Assembly: GCA_905215195.1 (NCBI GenBank)
Contig: CAJMPF010000136.1
Span: 1 to 5,294, forward strand
Direction of reading: 5' to 3'
Origin: an uncultured bacterium
Lineage (GTDB): Bacteria > Actinomycetota > Coriobacteriia > Coriobacteriales > Coriobacteriaceae
Length of the DNA: 5,294 nucleotides
Under the pieces are notes generated by a model. That model saw only the letters and a program-made list of their open reading frames with translations, ran no database searches and was not told where the DNA came from. Each line of letters starts with the position of its first letter. The stretch's first letter is position 1. The position numbers were made by a program, and so were the translations under genes. This document shows positions 1 to 4,029 of the stretch, piece after piece.

Positions 1-8
1 TAAAAGGG

Positions 9-1199
9 TCATGAGGAGCGCGTTTTGCCGAAGGCCTTAAGCACCGCCGTCACGGGACCAGGCTGGAAACGTCGGCGCACATCGTCGAGACGCTCGGGAA
101 TATCGATGTGCTGTGGGCAGTGGCGCGCGCATTTGCCGCACTTGACGCAATTGCTCACGAGCTTGGGCTCGCTCGTGCGCACCGCACTCGCCGTAAAGTA
201 TTGCGACAGCCCCGTAAACCAGCTGTGCGCATAGCTCGCGTTGTAGGCGGCAAAGCAGCCGGGAATGTTGATACCCTTGGGGCATGGCATGCAGTAGCCG
301 CATCCCGTGCAGGGCACACGGTTCGATTTCTCAAACTCCATCAACACGCGCGCAATCGTGTCGAGCTGGTTGGCAGTCATCGAATTCGGCAACGCGAGGT
401 CTGCCAGTGACGAATTCTCATCCACCTGCGCGATATCGGTCATACCCGAAAGCAGCATCGTCACCTGAGGATGATTCCACACCCACGAAAGACCCCAGGC
501 GGCAGGAGTGCGCAAATGCGGGTCACGGGCACTATCGAGCACAGCGCGGGCCCGTGGCGGCAGCTTGCCCGCTAAACGCCCGCCCAGCAGCGGCTCCATC
601 ACAAACACCGCGAGGCCTCGCTCGGCGGCGGCCATGAGCCCCGCTGTTCCCGCCTGATATCGCTCTCCAGCGTAATTGTACTGGATCTGGCAAAAGTCCC
701 ACTCATACGCATCGAGCATCGTCAGGAAATCCGCCGCGCTGCCGTGGTACGAAAAACCAATCTGGCGAATGCGCCCCGAAGCCTTTTGGCGCGCAATCCA
801 GTCCTCGATGCCCAGTGCCACCACACGTTCCCACTGGGCGGGCGAGGTAATGTTATGCATGAGGTAATAGTCGATATGGTCGGTCCGCAGGCGCCGCAGT
901 TGCTCATCGAAGAACCGGTCGAAATCCTCCGCGCACTTGCACGAAGCATGCGGCAACTTGGTCGCCAGCAACACCCGGTCACGCAGCCCCAAGCGCTCAA
1001 GCGAGGCGCCCACGCACGCCTCGTTACCGGGATAGAGATACGCGGTGTCCAGATAATTAATCCCCTGCTCCACCGCACGGGAAATGATGGCATCGGCTGT
1101 CTTCGCATCCGGACGTCCCGGCGCACCGGGAAACCTCATGCAGCCCAGACCCAGAGCAGATATTCGGTTACCGCTTTTGGGGTCAACGCGGTATTGCAC
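9..1199 (-). CDS. Aldo/keto reductase with C-terminal double [4Fe-4S] domain
   Basis: Predicted cytoplasmic NAD(P)H-type oxidoreductase of the aldo/keto reductase superfamily, in the subgroup that carries a ferredoxin-like tail; substrate unknown. Numbering from the GTG start (396 aa): the TIM-barrel part spans about residues 1-285. It opens with YRVDPKSGNRISALGLGCMR and shows the AKR tetrad as D51 and Y56 (in YLDTAYLYPG), K81 (LATKLPH) and H115 (YYLMHN). The tail holds a first cluster motif at C297, C300, C303, C306 (CTGCGYCMPCP) and a second at C351, C354, C357, C361 (CVKCGKCARHCP). The frame is open up to 1316, but those extra 39 residues look unlike an AKR start. I chose the GTG at 1199 because AAGGGAGGG precedes it and homologues I recall begin near QYR; an ATG at 1217 (MAKGG) is the alternative. 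Reading through the start region gives no sign of a frameshift. The stop is TGA at 9-11. Family assignment is firm; physiological role is not known. Confidence 0.93.
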   Translation of the reverse strand: MQYRVDPKSGNRISALGLGCMRFPGAPGRPDAKTADAIISRAVEQGINYLDTAYLYPGNEACVGASLERLGLRDRVLLATKLPHASCKCAEDFDRFFDEQLRRLRTDHIDYYLMHNITSPAQWERVVALGIEDWIARQKASGRIRQIGFSYHGSAADFLTMLDAYEWDFCQIQYNYAGERYQAGTAGLMAAAERGLAVFVMEPLLGGRLAGKLPPRARAVLDSARDPHLRTPAAWGLSWVWNHPQVTMLLSGMTDIAQVDENSSLADLALPNSMTANQLDTIARVLMEFEKSNRVPCTGCGYCMPCPKGINIPGCFAAYNASYAHSWFTGLSQYFTASAVRTSEPKLVSNCVKCGKCARHCPQHIDIPERLDDVRRRFQPGPVTAVLKAFGKTRSS

Positions 1200-1202
1200 G
1201 GA

Positions 1203-1211
1203 CCCTCCCTT
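1203..1211 (-). promoter_or_regulatory. Ribosome binding site deciding the GTG start of the reductase
   Basis: On the minus strand AAGGGAGGG is followed by TCC and then GTG at 1199. The GGAGG core lies 4 nt before the GTG, slightly short but usable. This purine run lies inside the reading frame if the ATG at 1217 is used, and that ATG has only a GGGGCG-like element before it. Confidence 0.6.
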
Positions 1212-1286
1212 CGCCATCAGCGCCCCGGCAAGGCGAAACACAATGGTCACGCAGCCGAAACATCGTGGAATCGCAATCGAGAACGT

Positions 1287-1316
1287 ATCGTAACGCAGCA
1301 GAAATCGAGCCGTCAC
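1287..1316 (-). promoter_or_regulatory. Weak candidate promoter for the reductase gene
   Basis: On the minus strand GTGACG (1311-1316) and TACGAT (1287-1292) are spaced by 18 nt. Each matches the sigma-70 consensus at 4 of 6 positions. It lies downstream of the minus-strand terminator at 1337-1362, so it could give the reductase a promoter independent of the upstream one. The match is poor enough to arise by chance. Confidence 0.25.
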
Positions 1317-1336
1317 GGCACCGCTTTAACATCAGC

Positions 1337-1362
1337 AAAAAGCCCGATGAAAGGAGCCGGGC
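1337..1362 (-). terminator. Rho-independent terminator-like hairpin, minus strand
   Basis: Read on the minus strand: GCCCG, an 11-nt loop, CGGGC, then five T (1341-1337). The stem is short but all G:C, and the T run follows at once. There is no minus-strand protein gene upstream of it for which it could be the normal end. It lies between the promoter at 1425-1454 and the reductase start, the position of an attenuator or the end of a short RNA. On the plus strand there is no T run, so it is one-directional. Confidence 0.55.
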
Positions 1363-1418
1363 ATGACCACGCGCATGTCTTTGCGGTCTGCCCCGCAGCG
1401 TAACGTCCAGGCAAACGT
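1337..1418 (-). ncRNA. Candidate short structured RNA or attenuated leader
   Basis: Transcription from the promoter at 1425-1454 would start near 1418 and reach the T run at 1337, giving roughly 80 nt. This stretch can fold into AACGT/ACGTT with an 8-nt loop, TGCGG/CCGCA with a 6-nt loop, and the terminal GCCCG/CGGGC terminator hairpin. It also contains a possible 14-codon ORF, MRVVMPGSFHRAFC then TGA (ATG near 1376), that runs through the terminator stem, as leader peptides do, but its ribosome binding site is weak. I do not recognise a known riboswitch class. It could be a small RNA, a leader controlling the reductase, or chance folding in GC-rich DNA. Confidence 0.3.
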
Positions 1419-1424
1419 TTCTTT

Positions 1425-1454
1425 TTTATAACAGCCGCCCCGCGCACCCATCAA
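1425..1454 (-). promoter_or_regulatory. Sigma-70-like promoter, minus strand
   Basis: On the minus strand TTGATG (1449-1454) lies 18 nt before TATAAA (1425-1430), matching the consensus at 4 and 5 of 6 positions. The -10 sits in the only AT-rich patch of this GC-rich intergenic region. The predicted start is near 1418, about 220 nt before the reductase GTG, with the terminator-like hairpin at 1337-1362 in between. Confidence 0.5.
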
Positions 1455-1468
1455 TCACCCCGGCAGCA

Positions 1469-1474
1469 TACAAT
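1469..1474 (+). promoter_or_regulatory. Candidate -10 element for the PanE-family gene
   Basis: TACAAT matches TATAAT at 5 of 6. No convincing -35 hexamer lies 16-18 nt upstream (ACCCAT at 17 nt). If it is real, the transcript would start near 1481, exactly at the base of the hairpin at 1480-1502. Confidence 0.3.
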
Positions 1475-1479
1475 CCATC

Positions 1480-1505
1480 AGGCGCCCCTTACGCGGGCGC
1501 CTTTT
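1480..1505 (+). terminator. Terminator-shaped hairpin directly before the PanE-family gene
   Basis: AGGCGCCC (1480-1487) pairs with GGGCGCCT (1495-1502) around a 7-nt loop, followed by TTTATAT. This is a plus-strand intrinsic terminator shape ending 5 nt before the ribosome binding site of the gene at 1525. No plus-strand gene lies upstream. It may be an attenuator, the end of a short plus-strand RNA, or a 5'-end hairpin of the mRNA itself. Confidence 0.5.
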
Positions 1506-1509
1506 ATAT

Positions 1510-1515
1510 GGGGAG
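1510..1515 (+). promoter_or_regulatory. Ribosome binding site choosing ATG 1525 over ATG 1516
   Basis: GGGGAG ends directly against the first in-frame ATG at 1516, leaving no spacer, but lies 9 nt before the second ATG at 1525. The start at 1525 (MQINKVAFIG) also places the dinucleotide-binding strand at the N-terminus, as is usual in this family. Confidence 0.7.
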
Positions 1516-1524
1516 ATGATTCAC

Positions 1525-2439
1525 ATGCAGATCAACAAGGTCGCCTTTATCGGCAAGGGCGGCGTCGGCCTGCTCTACGGCAGCATGATTGCCAAGGCCC
1601 TCGGCAATGACGCCGTCCAATACGTTATGGATGACGCCCGTTTTGAGCGTCACGCGGGCGATGCGCTCACCGTCAACGGAAAGCCTTGCGATCTCACGTC
1701 CGTCCGTGCCAGCGAGGCAGCGCCCGCCGATCTGGTCATCCTGACGGTCAAGACCACCGGTCTCGACCAAGCACTCAAGACTATGGAGCGTGTCGTGGGG
1801 CCCAACACGCTCATCGCCTCGCTGTGCAACGGCATTACGAGCGAGCAAAAGATTGCCGAACGCTTTGGCTGGGAGCATACCGTTCTTGGTATCTGCCAGG
1901 GCATGGACGCCGTGTTCCTCAACGGCGCGCTCACCTTTACCAATGCGGGCGAAATCCGCTTTGGCGCGGCGGCCGGCACGGACCCCGCAACCATCACCGC
2001 GATCGACGAGCTCTATACGCGCTGCGGCATCGCCTATACCGTCGAGCGCGATATTGCGCACCGCATGTGGGCCAAACTCATGCTCAACGACGGCATCAAC
2101 CAGACCTGCATGGCCTACGGCGGGACCTACGGAAGCGCCACGGAGCCGGGCTCCGAGCAGCGTCGCTGCTTTGTTTCCGCCATGCGCGAAACGCTTGCGG
2201 TCGCCAACGCCGAGGGCGTTGAACTGACCGAGGCAGACCTGACGCAAATGGTGCACCTCATCGAGGGAATCGACCCCGCCGGTATGCCCTCGATGGCTCA
2301 AGACCGCATCGCAAGGCGCAAAACCGAGGTTGATGAGTTCGCGGGCACCATCTGCCGCCTCGCAGCCAAACACGATATCCAGGCACCGCAAAACGAGTGG
2401 CTCTATCGGCGCATCCGCGATATCGAGAAAAGCTGGTAG
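1525..2439 (+). CDS. panE: Ketopantoate reductase family protein (2-dehydropantoate 2-reductase, PanE/ApbA)
   Basis: Predicted cytosolic NADPH-dependent reductase that would convert 2-dehydropantoate to pantoate for pantothenate and CoA synthesis. Length is 304 aa, typical for the family. The N-terminal Rossmann domain starts with VAFIGKGGVG, giving GxGxxG at residues 10-15. VKTTG carries K76, and LCNG carries N102, equivalent to the substrate and cofactor contacts seen in the E. coli enzyme. The C-terminal helical domain has MWAKLMLNDGIN with K184 (the catalytic Lys by family alignment), N188 and N192, then PSMAQD with S256 and KTEVDEFAG with E268. All expected active-site positions are therefore present. 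No panB, panC or other pantothenate gene is visible next to it, so a paralogue acting on another 2-keto acid remains possible; the family contains many such copies. It stands alone, divergent from the reductase and convergent with the small membrane gene. Confidence 0.9.
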   Translation: MQINKVAFIGKGGVGLLYGSMIAKALGNDAVQYVMDDARFERHAGDALTVNGKPCDLTSVRASEAAPADLVILTVKTTGLDQALKTMERVVGPNTLIASLCNGITSEQKIAERFGWEHTVLGICQGMDAVFLNGALTFTNAGEIRFGAAAGTDPATITAIDELYTRCGIAYTVERDIAHRMWAKLMLNDGINQTCMAYGGTYGSATEPGSEQRRCFVSAMRETLAVANAEGVELTEADLTQMVHLIEGIDPAGMPSMAQDRIARRKTEVDEFAGTICRLAAKHDIQAPQNEWLYRRIRDIEKSW

Positions 2440-2472
2440 CGCCGACGCGCCGCATTCAACAGCCTTAACAGC

Positions 2473-2515
2473 AAAACCGCCGCAAGGGAACCTTTCCCCT
2501 GCGGCGGCCTTCATC
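2473..2515. terminator. Strong bidirectional hairpin terminator between convergent genes
   Basis: CCGCCGCA (2477-2484) pairs perfectly with TGCGGCGG (2500-2507). After one A/C mismatch, GGGAA pairs with TTCCC around a 3-nt loop. On the minus strand the stem is followed by TTTT (2476-2473), a good terminator for the small gene ending at 2549. On the plus strand the tail CCTTCATCTTC is only partly T-rich, so it serves the PanE-family gene (stop at 2439) less ideally. Confidence 0.75.
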
Positions 2516-2548
2516 TTCGTCTATGACCGGCGGCCGATCTCACAACAG

Positions 2549-2755
2549 CTAGCGTTGCGACCCCGGCACCTCGTCCTCATCGTCGCGGCAAAGAACCACG
2601 CCTGCGCTTCCCAGCAGCGTGGCCGCGATCAGCGCGCCGACCACGATAGGAGCAGCCCCGCATGTCCCCTGCATGCCCGCGACGAGCGCGGCCGTGGGAC
2701 CAAGGCAGCCAAGCATCAACGCGACGGCGGCAACGGCAATATCTCGAGCATTCAC
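2549..2755 (-). CDS. Small two-helix membrane protein, unknown function
   Basis: A 68-residue protein I do not recognise. Residues about 6-28 and 35-56 are hydrophobic, rich in Ala, Val, Leu and Gly, and look like two transmembrane helices joined by a short turn containing GTCGAA. The tail, residues 57-68, is charged and starts RDDEDEV. Cysteines are at 17, 32 and 56. The start is GTG at 2755, supported by GGAGG ten nt upstream. A strong hairpin with T run follows the stop (TAG at 2549-2551). Real-gene evidence is the ribosome binding site, the terminator and the coherent membrane topology; against it is the small size and the ease with which GC-rich DNA encodes Ala/Val-rich frames. The gene lies 185 nt downstream of the secreted-protein gene on the same strand, possibly cotranscribed if the hairpin at 2872-2917 leaks. 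Confidence 0.6.
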   Translation of the reverse strand: MNARDIAVAAVALMLGCLGPTAALVAGMQGTCGAAPIVVGALIAATLLGSAGVVLCRDDEDEVPGSQR

Positions 2756-2765
2756 AAGACCACTT

Positions 2766-2791
2766 CCTCCAAGAGAAAGACCTTATTTCTC
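2766..2791 (-). promoter_or_regulatory. Ribosome binding site with hairpin immediately upstream
   Basis: On the minus strand GAGAAA (2786-2791) can pair with TTTCTC (2773-2778) around a 7-nt loop. Two nt later comes the GGAGG (2766-2770) that serves the GTG at 2755. The stem does not cover the ribosome binding site, so a role in message stability or as a weak regulator is conceivable but unproven. Confidence 0.4.
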
Positions 2792-2871
2792 AAGAACCAG
2801 TGTGCCCCGCATCCATACGCCCAGCGTACCGCCACGGTAAGGGCTCTGTTAACTCAAACGCATACATAGAA

Positions 2872-2917
2872 CGGACGTCCTTACGTTGCCCTAAAGCTCG
2901 GTAAAGACGCCCGTCCG
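2872..2917 (-). terminator. Imperfect dyad after the secreted-protein gene, possible weak terminator
   Basis: CGTCCTTAC (2876-2884) pairs with GTAAAGACG (2901-2909) with one mismatch; alternatively CGGACG (2872-2877) pairs with CGTCCG (2912-2917). It starts 24 nt after the minus-strand stop at 2941. On the minus strand the tail is TTCTATGTAT, only modestly T-rich, so termination would be partial. Confidence 0.35.
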
Positions 2918-2940
2918 CCAAATATCCGTGATGCAGAAAA

Positions 2941-3717
2941 CTACCAGCCAGTGTAGTAGTCGGTGGTTCCGGCTGCGCAGCCGGAGTCATAGACCTTGCA
3001 CTCGCCCTTGGAACCGGTAAACGTGGAGCCCTGAGCCTTATCGCCCGCGGCCACGACGTAGTAACCATCAGAATCGCGCCAAAAGCCCTCGGAATCCTGC
3101 GTCCATTCGCCCGTGCGGTGGTGATACAACACGTTGCTGCTGTAATAAGTCTCGCGGCGGCCATTATAGTTATTGACGCCGCTCGAACGCGTCAGGCCCG
3201 AGCCGTTCGCGTAATACGCAGCAGACGCGTAAGACGAGCCGGAGCCGGCATTGTAATACGAAGCCTGAACGGCCTCAGCAGCCTCGGCTTTGGCCGCGGC
3301 AGCCTCGAGCGCCTCGCGCTTGGCATCCTCAAGCGTAGAGCGAAGCTCGTCGAGCTCGGTCGACTTGGCGTCGACCTCCCCCATCGTCAGCAGGCTACCC
3401 GCGCCGTCGATGCATTCTTGAAGCACGGCGCGCTCGTCATCGGTGGCATAGTCACCATACATGTTCATGATAATTTGAGCGCGAACTTCCAAAGAGTCGC
3501 GCTTGGCCCCCATGGAGGCGTTCCACTCCTGCATGGAGCCAAAACCGTCGCCGCGATAATCGACGGGCTGCATCAACGTGGTCTCGGAGGGCGCGGACCC
3601 AACCGCGTCGGACAGCGTCGCCGCGTGGGCCTCGGTTACGCCGGCGCCCACCAAAAGCGCCACGGCAAGCGTGGCAGAAAGGGCGGCGGCCTTCGGTTTT
3701 CGTGAATCAATCCTCAT
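2941..3717 (-). CDS. Secreted protein with coiled segment and 3D-like C-terminal domain
   Basis: Predicted exported 258-residue protein of unknown function. Residues 1-32 form a signal peptide: basic start MRIDSRKPK, hydrophobic core ALSATLAVALLVGAG, and AHA before the likely cut at A32/A33. Residues about 70-115 are mixed helical. Residues about 116-152 are Ala/Glu/Lys/Leu-rich and probably coiled coil. Residues about 153-195 form a Tyr/Ser/Gly/Asn-rich linker. Residues about 196-258 are a compact domain with WRDSDGYYVVAAGD, KVYDSGC and TTDYYTGW. This resembles the small Asp-containing 3D/double-psi barrel ends of cell-wall-associated proteins of Gram-positive anaerobes; the resemblance is from memory. 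Key Asp are D215, D217, D244 and D253; C240 and C247 could form a disulfide. The frame is open back to 4023, but I chose ATG 3717 for the signal peptide and GGAGG upstream. It is probably an envelope or peptidoglycan-associated protein. Confidence 0.85.
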   Translation of the reverse strand: MRIDSRKPKAAALSATLAVALLVGAGVTEAHAATLSDAVGSAPSETTLMQPVDYRGDGFGSMQEWNASMGAKRDSLEVRAQIIMNMYGDYATDDERAVLQECIDGAGSLLTMGEVDAKSTELDELRSTLEDAKREALEAAAAKAEAAEAVQASYYNAGSGSSYASAAYYANGSGLTRSSGVNNYNGRRETYYSSNVLYHHRTGEWTQDSEGFWRDSDGYYVVAAGDKAQGSTFTGSKGECKVYDSGCAAGTTDYYTGW

Positions 3718-3728
3718 GTAGCTGGAAA

Positions 3729-3733
3729 CCTCC
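3729..3733 (-). promoter_or_regulatory. Ribosome binding site of the secreted-protein gene
   Basis: On the minus strand GGAGG lies 11 nt before ATG 3717. The spacing is long but it is the only good match near the start, and it agrees with the signal peptide beginning at that ATG. Confidence 0.55.
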
Positions 3734-3811
3734 GTAGTGCGTTTTTGCTGCGTTTGAGCTGTGTATGATTCGATCGCGCTGCATAGTACCCCGAGCAAAT
3801 CGCGACCTGCG

Positions 3812-3871
3812 GTTTTACTCAAAAGGCGCACGTCAATTGCGTAAAACTCACATCCTCTCAACAGGAGTTTT
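3812..3871. repeat. Nested inverted repeats, possible operator
   Basis: GTTTTAC (3812-3818) is inverted as GTAAAAC (3841-3847) over a 22-nt spacer. AAAACTC (3843-3849) is in turn inverted as GAGTTTT (3865-3871) over 15 nt. The middle arm is thus shared by two dyads. It lies roughly 95-155 nt upstream of the secreted-protein start, a plausible place for regulator binding, but no known operator is recognised. Confidence 0.35.
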
Positions 3872-3928
3872 CCACAACTCGAATGCATAAAGCGTGCCAA
3901 AAACCCTGTTTTTGCACCCTCTCTATGC

Positions 3929-3969
3929 AAAAAAGGCGCCTGTGCGACCATTGTTCGCACAGGCGCCTT
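3929..3969 (-). terminator. Strong rho-independent terminator of the MetY gene
   Basis: AAGGCGCCTGTGCGA (3933-3947) pairs perfectly over 15 bp with 3955-3969, with a 7-nt loop. On the minus strand the stem ends in six consecutive T (3934-3929, the first two paired). It lies 60 nt beyond the MetY stop codon. It isolates MetY from the secreted-protein gene downstream. Confidence 0.9.
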
Positions 3970-4029
3970 GAGCAGGCATTTTATGCAGTTATACCTATCG
4001 AGTCGCAAGGGGTCCTTGCACAAGTCGCC

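Larger units (their letters stand above)
3718..4029. other. Noncoding interval upstream of the secreted-protein gene
   Basis: This 312-nt gap contains the ribosome binding site at 3729-3733, the dyads at 3812-3871, the terminator at 3929-3969 and a small hairpin GCAAGG/CCTTGC (4005-4019) just after the MetY stop. The secreted-protein gene must have its promoter here, since MetY transcription should end at 3929, but I find no pair of -35 and -10 hexamers with acceptable spacing. TACTAT at 3783-3788 and TTGACG near 3832-3837 (minus strand) are isolated partial matches. No credible gene of its own is seen. Confidence 0.6.

Noticed and set aside
744..1403. 219-aa plus-strand open frame over the reductase and intergenic region
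   Set aside because: It is antisense to the AKR core motifs, has no supporting ribosome binding site or motif, and crosses the minus-strand terminator and part of the leader.
1504..2514. 336-aa open frame antisense to the PanE-family gene
   Set aside because: It mirrors the codon pattern of the real gene, which has complete family motifs. The reverse frame shows no motif and runs into the terminator hairpin at 2477-2507.
2330..2904. Plus-strand open frames across the terminator and small membrane gene
   Set aside because: They show low-complexity Arg/Pro/Ala composition and read through the 2477-2507 hairpin. No start signals were found.
3868..3876. TTTTCCACA, a match to the DnaA box consensus TTWTNCACA
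   Set aside because: It is a single box with no cluster, no dnaA or dnaN gene and no AT-rich unwinding region. Chance occurrence is likely.
3718..4023. N-terminal extension of the secreted protein to 4023
   Set aside because: The frame is open, but it crosses the MetY terminator and would bury the signal peptide about 100 residues inside. ATG 3717 with GGAGG fits better.
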